From contig VRMN01000002.1 of NCBI GenBank assembly GCA_008690995.1, positions 558,001 through 622,000 of the forward strand: a DNA stretch of 64,000 nucleotides, given 5' to 3'. Below are positions 31,501 through 41,301 of this stretch, piece by piece. The notes under the pieces were generated by a model. That model ran no database searches and was not told where the DNA came from. It saw only the letters and a list, made by a program, of their open reading frames with translations. A program made the position numbers and the translations under genes. This DNA is from Porphyridium purpureum. Its lineage: Eukaryota; Rhodophyta; Bangiophyceae; Porphyridiales; Porphyridiaceae. The number at the start of each line of letters is the position of its first letter. Position 1 is the first letter of the stretch.

Positions 31501-34010
31501 CGTTGCTCTGAATTTACCATACAATGACGGTCTTCGAACACGCCACTCAGCTCGACAGCGCGTGGCTGATTATTCCGGCGCAAATGTAAATTGACTTTCC
31601 GCAACAGGAGATGAAGACCCATTCCAAACGGTGTACCATTCGATCACGATGTTTCCATAGGAAAGGACGGGAACTGGTTTTGTAGAATTTGCGACAATTC
31701 AGCTCAATGTGAAGAAAGAGATGATTTACATGGTCTGAAACTCTGTAAAATTCTCGAGGATGGTCAGAAAGCTTCTTGCGTGTATACGCAGTGTTACATA
31801 ATCGAACATGTTTACCAAAAAGGCCATTTTGGTGCGTTTTTGTCGAGTCGACGATGGAACGAACGTTTCTTCATGAGCCCGGACAAGCAGAGAAGCTTAT
31901 TCAGCAGTCACCAAAACGATCAGCACATGATGGTTCAATAGTTTCTGCAATGTCTCTCGCCACCTGAACACGTGGCCACAGGAAACCCGCACAAAAGAAC
32001 CCCAAAGCGGAAACTCACTCCGCCACACCTTGTGGCGCTCCGAGCCTCAACAATGCTGTGCAGACTGCCAGCTTCACCGCAGAGATGAGGGTTGTTTTAC
32101 CAGGTGAGGCTCCAGCTGACCCAGAAGCCGTTTTCTTTTCCTTCCCGCTTCCACCCTGAGGGGCCTTTACAGAATGAGTTGCCGTATCTTGTTCGAAGGG
32201 TCCTCTTTTATGCTCGTTGCCCTGTTAATTCCAATCTCGGTGATCCCTGTGGTGCTTCTGATGCTACTTCCCTGTTTGCTGGTTGAACTTCCACTGTATT
32301 TGCGTCGTAATCATACTTTCGTGATATTCTCCGAGCGCAGTCAAAATCCATTTACTCAGGCTTTGGTCCGGAATGGGCACGAGATGCCATTCGTGTCGCT
32401 CAATTTGAACTCACGTAAATCAATTGCTCCTCCATTGCTTTACGAACTTTTCGGAACTTTCTGCAGGGGCTCCAGGGCCCTCCAGCGCGGGCTGGAAGCT
32501 CGCCTGCTTTCCAGTGCAGGCTCACGCGTATTGCTGTGCAGTTATCCACGGTTCGATGCAAGTTTTGAGAACTTGCGCACTTTCTCCATGCTATTGTGAG
32601 AGCAACGAACGGTAAAATGTACGCACAAGCGTGCAGGTGCAAACTTCATACTTGCTTTCACGTTCGGAAGTGTGCAGAACTTTTTCTTTCACCGGATCAT
32701 GTCAGACCACCAGAAAGATGACAGGACTAGTATGGCACCACAACTTTAGCTGTACGTGCCTCGCGGGTGCGTGGGTGAGAGCCGTTACAAATTTGCGCCG
32801 AGCTAAAACGGGATCCTGGGGGAATTTCAGAAAGTATTGTTCTGGAATTTTTCTAGATTCGGCATCGCAGACCACCTAATAGACAGGTTTGTGGCGATGA
32901 AGTGACGCGCTCATGCAGCATCAACCCAATGGAAGCGAGAATAAGCACAATCCGTATGAGAAATCATTCTGGGACTCCTTTCTTTTGAGCAGAGTTGCAA
33001 TTTGACGAAGTGTGTGTGTTCTCTCTTTCAAAGTTTGATTTGTCGGGCAAGCGTAGAAGAAAAAGGTAGAGGGGATGAAGAGCAAAAGTAACCGATGAGC
33101 CCAGATCAAAGCGCACCAACAAGCCGCGTGAGGTTCTGCAAAAGCGTGATTTCCTCCTGAGTTTGGTGTTCTTCCCAATATCAAAATGTTTAATCAAAAA
33201 TACAAGTTGTACAACGAAAGGTCTGCAACGTCCCACCTATCGCCCCCCTCTAATTAATAGAGCAAACGAGTATTCCCTTTCTTTTCTTTCCTTCTGGAAA
33301 CTCTGCTTTTGCCGCAGAAGTGTGACACCTCTCTATTTTTTAAAAAAGTACAGGCGAATCAGCAGCCTCCGTTTTACACTGTACCCACCCAGCTCGAGAA
33401 AAGCCTCGAAGTAGACAATCTTTGCCTCCGATCCTGTGGCAACCACTCCAGCTCCATTTTGACAGCATGCGCCTCGGTGCCGATGATACTCATACTTACT
33501 TCAGCAGCCACAACGGCTGTTGTCGTTACCGGCGAACCTGCTGCTCAAGATGATGAGAGTTTTTGCTCGGACTTCGGGCGGTTGTCGCTCATTTGCGCCT
33601 AGACTTCCCTCCGACGAAAAAGGCGAAGCGTTGCTGGTCCAAAAAAATCGAAAATATACTCTCTAGCGAATGATGTCCTTTCGTCTATTGGACTGGTCCA
33701 TAGCTAGCCGATCTCTTATACCGGAGGCCTGGGATTCTGTCTGTTGGACAAGTATGCGTACATTGCCACCGCGACAGCTCTAGCCTTCATTCTTTGTCGA
33801 TGTTTGTCAATGTGTCAACGACTTTGCCGCTTGCGCAATCCCTCTGCTGCGGCCTCTTTGTTTATATGGGCCACCAGTATGCAGTTTGCTCTGCGCCATT
33901 CCTCTAGCCTCTCACCTTCCGCACCTTGTGCCTCTGGCTGCCGCAATACGTCATGTGCGGTTGGCGGTCGCGCAGCCGCGGCTCGCGTCTTGCCAACGCA
34001 ATGCCTTGTA
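28557..34010. other. Gene-poor A+T-richer island
   Basis: About 5.4 kb with no gene I can support. The longest ATG frame is 32174-32599 on plus (141 residues, hydrophobic N-terminus, Ser/Leu-rich) and has no family features. Others (29903-30139 minus, 31025-31234 plus) are short and isolated. T-runs and A-runs are frequent (for example near 28956 and 33645). The stretch may contain worn mobile-element or gene remnants, but none is recognisable by eye. It ends at the Tc1 insertion. Confidence 0.55.
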
Positions 34011-35406
34011 CAGGTAGTGACAATCGATTAAAAATACCCGTACTTCTTTACTTTGTCTTGCAAAAAAGGTAGAATTTTGGCCAAAGTTGGTGAAGGTCGA
34101 CTATTTTGTGCGAATAGGATTGACAAACGATTAAACACAGCTAAGGTTCAGAGCATTTACCAGAAGATTTTGTGATTAAATCAGGTTCTAAGAGCGGCAA
34201 TTTCCTTCCTTGCGCCAAGGTCACTTCAATGATCGGCTTTGGCATGCAGTTGTACAGGTCTCTATGTAGTAATGCCCCATTTCCTCCCACACATCCTCGA
34301 TTGCCTCTCGTAGCTCTTTCACATTAGAATACTGCTTCCATCCACGGTAAATCTGACGTGTCAAATGGCTCCATACTTTCTCAATTGGATTCAGGTCTGG
34401 CGACAGCGCGGGCCAATCCACTACCTCCACATTATTGCGCTGCAATCAGTCCATCGTGATCTTAGCCCTGTGGGAAGCAGCCCCGTCCTGCATGAACATG
34501 AAGCATCCAAGCCTTTCTTTAGCCTTCACAATGACTCGAGACTTGTCCAACACTTCCACTTATTTTGCAGCAGTCTGGCCCTCCGAATAGTAGTCTTTCG
34601 TGAACAAAAGAGCAAGCTTTCCGTCGCCATTTATCGCTCCCCAGACCATCAAGCTCTGTCCACCACAAATATGACTCAAACATACAGCTGGCTCATCTTC
34701 AAGACCCGCCGAGTAGAATTTCAAGCCATCAGGACCGTCGAAATTCCACTTTTTCTCGTCTGCAAACACGACATCTCGCCATTCTTCTCGTTTCCAGCGG
34801 TGATCAAGCACAGATTTTACACGAGCCTGCCGATGGCGATCTTGCAAATGTGGCGTCTTCTTGCACTTCTTCCACATGTGCTCATTTTTAATGATACGGC
34901 GGACCGTTTGCACTGAGACTGGTTTGGCACGTGAGGACAAGATGCCTGCGTGCACCTGGCTTGCACTAGAAAATGGCTTTGTTTTCAGGACTTTCTCAAT
35001 CTTTCGGCGCAGGTAAGGTGTCATTTTTCCAGCATTCTGACTGGGTTGGCGTTTGCCGTACTGTTCCGGGCGTTTCATATAGTTCCTTATTACCGCTACT
35101 GAGCGAGATCCTCCTAGTTGGTCCGCGATCACCTGCAAAGAGTGACCCTCAGCCACTAGAGCGGCAATGACGCCCTGCTCGCGATCATTAAGGCTTAGTG
35201 TTTTGCCCATGATTTTCCCCGACCGTGAGCTCAATGCCACACACTGTAAAGCTTGGAATGCGTGTTTGCTTGTGGTGTTTTCAATCGTTCGGCCGCCTGC
35301 AACGCTCACGGCAAGGTCGGCCTTCTCTCGTTTTGCTCTAAAATTATCCTTTTTGTTAGATAAAGTAAAAAACGCACGGGTGTTTTTAGTTGATCGTCAC
35401 TGGCTG
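34011..35406 (-). mobile_element. Tc1-type DNA transposon (DD34E), decayed
   Basis: A 1396-bp element bounded by TA on both sides (34009-34010 and 35407-35408), the target duplication of Tc1/mariner elements. The ends are imperfect terminal inverted repeats of about 70 bp. The left end reads CAGGTAGTGACAATCGATT and the right end, reverse-complemented, reads CAGCCAGTGACGATCAACT; similarity continues through AAAAAyACCCGT and TTTACTTT. The TIRs have diverged and the transposase gene is interrupted, so the copy is old and cannot move on its own. Confidence 0.92.
34221..35210 (-). pseudogene. Tc1 transposase pseudogene
   Basis: Reading on minus from ATG 35210 (MGKTLSLNDREQG), the frame encodes two helix-turn-helix segments (LQVIADQLGGSRSVAVIRNYM and VSVQTVRRIIKNEHMW), the first catalytic Asp in VVFADEKKWNFDG, the second in FMQDGAASH, and the Glu in PDLNPIEKVW. 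The spacing between the second Asp and the Glu is 34, which defines the DD34E Tc1 group. The frame is continuous but contains two in-frame stops, TAA at 34560-34562 and TGA at 34446-34448. The total span (about 330 codons) is normal for a Tc1 transposase, so the gene is full length but dead. The frame upstream of 35210 has only non-ATG codons. Confidence 0.93.
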
Positions 35407-35425
35407 TACAGTGTAATTACTGTAC
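35406..35425. promoter_or_regulatory. Inverted GTAC pair at the Tc1 insertion point
   Basis: The sequence GTACAGT-GTAATT-ACTGTAC is a perfect inverted repeat with 7-bp arms, GTAC cores at 35406-35409 and 35422-35425, about 270 bp before the start at 35695. Removing the transposon and one TA joins TTG-TA-CAGTGTAATTACTGTAC, so the pair existed before insertion and the transposon landed in the TA of the first GTAC. Confidence 0.5.
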
Positions 35426-35694
35426 TTCAGGTGCTGGCCCTGTATCGCGCTCTGAAAATTCGTTCGTCGACCGCGCCACAAAGCCGTCGTTTGAGGTGGA
35501 GGGTCGCACTCTGGCGTGCGAGGGAACGATTTGCGAAACAAATAGCATAGCCCATACCGCAGCGACTCTTTGCGTGCGTTTGAGCTGGGTCGCGCAGTGG
35601 GACGGCGCTCGGTATACAACACATCCAACAGTGCCGGCGAGGTAGCGTGTCCTGCGTCGTTCGAAGCGGCCTCACCGATTCTGGGCCGGGCAAG

Positions 35695-36948
35695 ATGCAG
35701 CCATGCGACAGCTCGCCTACTGGCCAGGGTCTCCCGTCTTGGTACATCGAGCGACAGAAGCAGCGCTTTGGCACGCGTATCGTCCAACAGCAAGTCGGAG
35801 TTCTCCAGGAGCGTGTGCAGGCGAACGCTGAACGCGACCGCGTCCGCCACTTGGTCCAAGCACAGAACTCGCAGTTTGACCTCGGCATTTTTCGGGAGGA
35901 AGCTAAGCGTCGCTTCTACGGGCACGATACTGGTGAACGGAATGTGGGCATGCGATCACACGTGCGGGCGCTCTACAGACATGAGGCTAGAAGCGAGCGG
36001 CTTGGACGGTGCTCTTTGCAGTTGGAAACGCGCATAGGAGCTGGTGATTACCTATCGCTGTACGTGCGAAAAGCTAGCGTGGAATTCGATGCTGCCAGCA
36101 CACATCATGCTCGGACTCGACTTGGTGGTCCCATCGTGTACCGTTCTATCTCAAGTGCCGAAGCTCTGGAAGTGCGCTGTGACGACCGAGTGCTTCAGAC
36201 CATACCGCGTGATTACGTTGAACGCGCATCCCAGGAATATTACCAGAGAAGCAATCAGGGCGTTGACCCTGTTCCGTGCGCAGAACTTTCTGGCCAAAAC
36301 TTGTCAGCTTTTCAGAGGCAGAGTCGAGCAATTTCTCGTCTGGATTCGTCTGCAGCGGTCCTGCCGGTAAACCATCGCTCCAGTTTGGACGTACTTGCGT
36401 ACAGAGAAAAGGCGAAAGAACGTCATGAAAGATGGCTGGCAAACGAGAAAGGCAGGTCCGACGAAACGCGTGGATTCATTCAGGGTGCCACGGAATGTAA
36501 GTACGAGATGGACCTGGTGTCCAAAGGAGACGAAGAGGCGGTCAGAAAGTATTACAGTAGCCGCCCTGATGAGCTTTACAAGCGGAAGCAGTCGAGACGC
36601 TTTGCGCAGTATCGTCGGATTCGTATTGAGCAGGAGCGTTTGGAGAATAACACGGTGAAGAGTGCAGAAGCTGGAATGCGAAAGCGACGCGCTTTGGAAA
36701 TGGACCGCCTCCGAACATACGAAGAGGATCATGGCGGGTTTCGCCACTATCGGTACTCGAACGACAATACCGCCTTTGCGTACTGCTCTACAATCACTCA
36801 AAATCACGCAAGGCGTGGCGACATGATCGAGAAGTATTCTCAGGAGGCCGGAAAGGAGGTCTCTTCCGTTGATTCGTTTCAGCGAGCGCAGCTTCTGGCA
36901 GAGCAGTTACCTATGTTTCACACAAGGGTGATGAATCGGTTTCGTTAA
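35695..36948 (+). CDS. Charged, helix-rich orphan protein (417 aa)
   Basis: Starts at ATG 35695 (MQPCDSSPTGQGLPSWYIERQKQRFG); the frame is open 16 codons upstream from a GTG. The protein is very rich in Arg, Glu and Gln. Probable coiled-coil or long single helices lie near residues 25-75 (QQQVGVLQERVQANAERDRVRHLVQAQ) and 300-360 (KRKQSRRFAQYRRIRIEQERLENNTV). There is no membrane span, signal or catalytic motif, and no family is recognised. Composition suggests a structural, cytoskeletal or nucleic-acid-associated protein, but this is only inference. Upstream lies the Tc1 insertion in its promoter space; no gene is broken by it. Confidence 0.68.
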   Translation: MQPCDSSPTGQGLPSWYIERQKQRFGTRIVQQQVGVLQERVQANAERDRVRHLVQAQNSQFDLGIFREEAKRRFYGHDTGERNVGMRSHVRALYRHEARSERLGRCSLQLETRIGAGDYLSLYVRKASVEFDAASTHHARTRLGGPIVYRSISSAEALEVRCDDRVLQTIPRDYVERASQEYYQRSNQGVDPVPCAELSGQNLSAFQRQSRAISRLDSSAAVLPVNHRSSLDVLAYREKAKERHERWLANEKGRSDETRGFIQGATECKYEMDLVSKGDEEAVRKYYSSRPDELYKRKQSRRFAQYRRIRIEQERLENNTVKSAEAGMRKRRALEMDRLRTYEEDHGGFRHYRYSNDNTAFAYCSTITQNHARRGDMIEKYSQEAGKEVSSVDSFQRAQLLAEQLPMFHTRVMNRFR

Positions 36949-37779
36949 GCGAAGCGTGGGAGACAGCAAAAACAACAGGCACAGGAAGAAGAAGTTATAC
37001 CCACATCACGACAGCAGTCACAAAACGAAATTTGGCTCGGATTCTGGTTTTACGTCGAAATTTTTGGAGATCCATGCTTCGACAAACGTGACTGCGAGCG
37101 CGTCCGTAAGGTATGAGACTCACGAGATGGATGAGCTTCAAGGAGATGAAGCCGTAGACAGATACATCATACTTGTAGGCCAAAGCTTCATGACAGTTCT
37201 GAAACGGGCAACGCGTTGTAGCGCCTCGTCGCGCCTTCAAATCGTTTTGGACATCAGCTGGGGACGAAAGGAGATTCTCCAAAGTGTGCGTAGACGCGAC
37301 TGCCCACCAATAATGCTATGATCCAGGGTGACGTCGTTCTGAGCATCGAATATTTGAGTATGTCTTGTCAAGGTGCGCTCTACAAATGAAAGTTTGCGTC
37401 GGTCCCAGCTCACTTGCAAATGGCGGAGAAAAGCCCTCTTACGAAGCGCTGTAGATGTCGAGCGCTTTCGTTCCGCCTCGCCTTTCGGCCAGTTCTTCGG
37501 GCGCACTCGCGTCAAACCCAAGCAGCCTCGACAGAGCATGTGCCTGCCTGTCTTGATGCACGCTCTTCCCTTTCCTGTGTGCTGCACGTCAACGGTAATC
37601 CCGACGTCTGCCAAGCATACTGCACGTGTGCTGCTCGCGAGCTCAGATGCAGTCCAGCCGATGCGCGAAAATTATTTAACGTTAAAATAAAACGTGCGCC
37701 TCGCGCCCTGGTGCTCGATGCGCGCCGTTCGATCACACCCGCAAGCTTCCCGCGAATTAGTCGAAGCGGAGGGGAGCAA
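36949..37779. other. Intergenic stretch between the orphan and DUF2358 genes
   Basis: About 830 bp. The frame of the downstream gene is open back to ATG 37420, but that extension is Arg/Cys/Ala-rich without protein-like features. An A+T-rich patch, TTATTTAACGTTAAAATAAAACG near 37672-37693, resembles a core promoter 90 bp before the preferred start 37780. A basic minus-strand frame 37237-37614 lacks an ATG start and was not called. Confidence 0.4.
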
Positions 37780-38925
37780 ATGGCATCGTCGCGTCCGAAC
37801 GCTTCCTCCGCTGCATCGACTGTGCGGCCGGGATTCTGCGCAGGATATTGCGCGGGAACTCAGGATGCATCGGCGGGGGCGCCGCGCAGGACGCTACCGT
37901 CGGCACGAAACGTGTGCGGCTCTAACGTGCCGTCGCGTGCTCGCCGCGCTTGGAGTGGGAAGGCAAGTTTGCGTCACGGCATGAATCTGTTTGGGTTCAG
38001 CGACCGTCAGGTGGAACAAGCTTCGTCGGTGTCCGGTGCTTCGAAAGAGCGCTTCGCGAGCGACGAGACCTCAGACAGCGCAGCTGGGCCAACGATGCAG
38101 CCATCATCGGCTGCGTCGGACACATATACAGAAGTTTTGCATGATAACTCCAAGAGAGCACGGGATTTCGAGTCTGATTTGGTGAAGCAGCGGCTTCAGA
38201 ATATCGAGCTGCGCATCAGCGAAGTGAAGTGCCCATTTTGGAAGCGCCGTTTTACAGACACACTGGAAACAGTCCAGTCTGTGTTGGCATGGATATCAGC
38301 AAGGCACAAGAAGTTGCTATGGTTTGATGAATATTTGCTTGCGAAAAATACCGCAGCGGGTCTCGATGCGAAAACCATCAACTTGTGCAGAGCAGCTGCC
38401 CGGGAAATCATACGACAGGACTTCGAAGGTCGCCAGTATTATATCACGGGAAATCTCAGCAAGGCCTTGTACTGTGATGATTGCCTTTTCGATGGACCGG
38501 ACCCGGATGTGCCGGTTCGGGGTCTCCGTAAGTATGTGGAGGCAACCTCCAAATTGTTTGACCGCCGTCGTAGCAGGATTGAGCTTCTACACATTTGCGA
38601 TGTTAACGCGCGTCAGGTTCGGGCATACTGGCGTTTGGAAGGCGTTTTGCGACTTCCTTGGCGGCCGCCGATCAAGCCGTACCTGGGATCCACGACGTAT
38701 ACTTTCAACGAGCTGGGCCTGGTCTCATCACACTTTGAAACGTGGTCTATCTCGGCGCTAGACGCATTCCTCTCGACGCTGATATCCCCAAAATTAGGAA
38801 AACCTTCCGCGCCGCCGCTTGGGGAGCTCATGCGACGGATTTCTCTTGAAGGCCCAGGCTTTCTTGACAGCGCTACGGACTGCTCCTTTCCGCTGAGCGC
38901 TCGGGAGGGCATGAATATGTTGTGA
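37780..38925 (+). CDS. DUF2358 (NTF2-like) protein, probably plastid
   Basis: A 381-residue protein from ATG 37780 (MASSRPNASSAASTVRPGFC). The conserved block at about residues 205-300 reads REIIRQDFEGRQYYITGNLSKALYCDDCLFDGPDPDVPVRGLRKY...LFD, matching the DUF2358 pattern of plant and algal proteins (D-F-x-x-RQYYxTG...Y...C.F..P....RGL..Y...LFD), a SnoaL/NTF2-like fold. Members are mostly plastid proteins of unknown biochemical role. The N-terminal ~100 residues are Ser/Ala/Arg-rich and acid-poor, consistent with a transit peptide. The DUF is followed by RAYWRLEGVLRLPWRPPIKPYLGSTTYTFNELGLV, also family-typical, and a ~70-residue tail. An upstream in-frame ATG at 37420 is possible but less likely. 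Confidence 0.78.
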   Translation: MASSRPNASSAASTVRPGFCAGYCAGTQDASAGAPRRTLPSARNVCGSNVPSRARRAWSGKASLRHGMNLFGFSDRQVEQASSVSGASKERFASDETSDSAAGPTMQPSSAASDTYTEVLHDNSKRARDFESDLVKQRLQNIELRISEVKCPFWKRRFTDTLETVQSVLAWISARHKKLLWFDEYLLAKNTAAGLDAKTINLCRAAAREIIRQDFEGRQYYITGNLSKALYCDDCLFDGPDPDVPVRGLRKYVEATSKLFDRRRSRIELLHICDVNARQVRAYWRLEGVLRLPWRPPIKPYLGSTTYTFNELGLVSSHFETWSISALDAFLSTLISPKLGKPSAPPLGELMRRISLEGPGFLDSATDCSFPLSAREGMNML

Positions 38926-39237
38926 AGTATATGCCGCTCATTAAAGTAGCTAGTTGACTGGCACCCCACGGCTTAGACTGGGAATCAATCTTTCTGGTTT
39001 TCGCACGAGAATCCGGACCGACAGATTCCGCACAGCGCCACACTGCGTCCTACTGCAGAAAGCCATGTTGTACCAAGGGAGAAGGTTTTCTTCGCTTGGC
39101 GGCAACACCACGCTGCATCCAAGCAGGTGAAGTGCGACGACGATCCTGGCGTCAAAGGCTCGAGGAACCCGGTTCTTTCGATCATTCAGATGCAGCATTG
39201 CTTGATGACACACGGGCATTCATAATTTTACCAGAAT
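38926..39237. other. Short intergenic space, no gene seen
   Basis: 312 bp between two plus-strand genes, with ATTAAAG near the first stop and no clear motif. GTAC occurs once near 39067. Confidence 0.4.
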
Positions 39238-41244
39238 ATGGCGAGAAGCGTCGATGACTTGCTCCTGCGAGTCGCCCAAAAATACGAGGGGGCGCGAGCG
39301 ACAGCCGGCTTCTCCGCGGCTCAGTGGACTTTCTGGAGAGAACAAAGCATTGAGAGCATCAGGCGCCTGCGCAGCACACCGTCTCGCCTCGAGCTGGTTT
39401 CGCTGAGTGCCTCTGCATTTATTTTACGGTGCGCAGCCGAACGTGCAGGTTTGTCTCGAGTCTTGTCCGAGCATGATCTGGCCGACCGACTCGTATTACA
39501 TCCTCCCGATACGTCTGCTGGCGACCGAAAACACCGAGAAACACGACGATTGGTACAAGAAATCGAAAACGACTTTACTGAAACCACGATACCCTCATGC
39601 TGCTGTCGTGCTATAATTCGACTGCAATCGTTCGCATCAGATACACGGCCCGATGCTTGGCGAGACTCTGCCTTACGAGCTGGATTTGTTGCGTGTAATG
39701 ATGCATCATGCGTGAATATCTCCTTGATGACTCGGTGGATCTGCACAAACGCTCGACTCGCAGAACTGACTAAGCTGATGCCTTATGGCTCAGATTCTCA
39801 AAACGCGCCCGGATCTTTTTCTCTGGCTCTTGATTCCGACTTCCTCGATGAAATCCTTACAGCGGGGCTGGGATTCGAAGCGCAGCAACTAGCTGGTATG
39901 ATTTCTTTGATGCGTGGCTTCTTGTCCGAAAATTCGAAACAACAGATAGTGCGTGCTGTACGGGATAGGTTGAAGGGTGGCGAACAAGGAAAAGTTGGGC
40001 AGCGGACGGATGCGCTCATCGTGTACAGCCTCCTTGCTGCAGATTCAGACGAGGAAGAAGACTTCTTGAGCTTTGTTTTTAGCCATGTTCCTCTGGCATT
40101 GCGGCATGATTTATGCACGGTGTCGAGCATGCTTGTGGCTGTGTTGGACGCGGCAAAGAATCTTGAATTAAGAATGGATACACCGCTTGTGAGGAACTTT
40201 TTGACTTGGATTGCCGCTTCAAGTGAGAGACTTGTCTGTGTTCCGGGACTCGAGCATGATGCCATTCGGTCTATGCTTGAGAAGGTGGGCAAACGTTTGC
40301 AGAAACATGCACATCGTTTTCCAGACGTCAACTATGCTGTTGAGTTCGAACTTCGAACGAGTACGGGGTCCCCGCGCTGCATTGCTGTTTGGTGGTGTCA
40401 TTGGTTTCTCGAATGTCAAAGCATGGATCGTCGAACGCTCGCGGTTTCTGTTTTGGATGCGTTACTTCAATGCGTGTCGCGACCTCATTGGGACGGTCAA
40501 CTTGTAGGCTACGCAAAGACAATCCATGCCAGCGCTTTGCTATTGGAGCGATTCGACTCGGCTGCCAATCTTCTTAGTGATTGGTTAAGCTCACATCCTT
40601 CCCCGGAGGACCGAGGGTACCGAAAGCGGATGTTGGTGGAGGATATTGCTATGCGCATTTTTAAATCCAACTGTGAAAAAGATTGGGATTTAACAAGTTG
40701 CCTCTTCCGTGAGAAACGAAGCCCTATTCCTTGGCCGGATGAAGGGTTGTATGAGAGATACGCGCGTCTACGTGAAAATGAAAGCTCCCAGGTGTCACGT
40801 ATGGTCTTAGGAATGATGGCGAGCAAGCCAGAATCTCTCATTGCAGCGGCAACGGCTCCCGGGACTCACGGCTTTTCCCCGGATGGATCAGAAAGTACTT
40901 TTAGGCGAGTGGTTCAAATTCGTAACTTTTCAAGTGGGCAACAAGCGGACCTACTACCGACTGTATATTCTGTACTTTGTTCTGCTTTTGTGGGTGATGC
41001 GGAGCGACTTGCTATGCTCCGACAGCTTGCAGGGTCAAGCACCAACGTCTTCTTCATTCAAGTGGTATCGTGCTCTTTCAGACTGATCGGGCTTCTATTG
41101 TCTTCGTCACAATTCCCCGTGCTGCGAACAAGTTGGTTCGACGCACAGCAACTCTTGTACACTTCGCTTGAAGGCGTATACGTTCCGGACGAGCCGGAAG
41201 CGGTTTATATTGACATTGCGAAGCGGGATTTGTGGCTGTCATAG
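39238..41244 (+). CDS. Orphan 668-residue soluble protein
   Basis: A long uninterrupted frame from ATG 39238 (MARSVDDLLLRVAQKYEG). Leu/Ser/Ala-rich with helix-favouring composition, a Cys cluster near residues 120-125 (IPSCCCRAII), an acidic patch near 270 (DSDEEEDF), and a C-terminal half with repeated hydrophobic helices. No transmembrane segment, signal or catalytic motif stands out and I do not recognise the family. It ends 57 bp from the convergent RecQ stop. It may be an alpha-solenoid, but that is only inference. Confidence 0.72.
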   Translation: MARSVDDLLLRVAQKYEGARATAGFSAAQWTFWREQSIESIRRLRSTPSRLELVSLSASAFILRCAAERAGLSRVLSEHDLADRLVLHPPDTSAGDRKHRETRRLVQEIENDFTETTIPSCCCRAIIRLQSFASDTRPDAWRDSALRAGFVACNDASCVNISLMTRWICTNARLAELTKLMPYGSDSQNAPGSFSLALDSDFLDEILTAGLGFEAQQLAGMISLMRGFLSENSKQQIVRAVRDRLKGGEQGKVGQRTDALIVYSLLAADSDEEEDFLSFVFSHVPLALRHDLCTVSSMLVAVLDAAKNLELRMDTPLVRNFLTWIAASSERLVCVPGLEHDAIRSMLEKVGKRLQKHAHRFPDVNYAVEFELRTSTGSPRCIAVWWCHWFLECQSMDRRTLAVSVLDALLQCVSRPHWDGQLVGYAKTIHASALLLERFDSAANLLSDWLSSHPSPEDRGYRKRMLVEDIAMRIFKSNCEKDWDLTSCLFREKRSPIPWPDEGLYERYARLRENESSQVSRMVLGMMASKPESLIAAATAPGTHGFSPDGSESTFRRVVQIRNFSSGQQADLLPTVYSVLCSAFVGDAERLAMLRQLAGSSTNVFFIQVVSCSFRLIGLLLSSSQFPVLRTSWFDAQQLLYTSLEGVYVPDEPEAVYIDIAKRDLWLS

Positions 41245-41301
41245 AAGCATAATGCACTTCCCAAAACAGCTGCGTTTTCGAGCGACGAAAGAAGCGTTCC
41301 T

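Noticed and set aside
32174-32599. 141-codon ATG frame in the gene-poor island
   Set aside because: A hydrophobic start followed by Ser/Leu-rich sequence, no motif, and surrounded by sequence without genes; likely chance, though a small membrane protein cannot be excluded.
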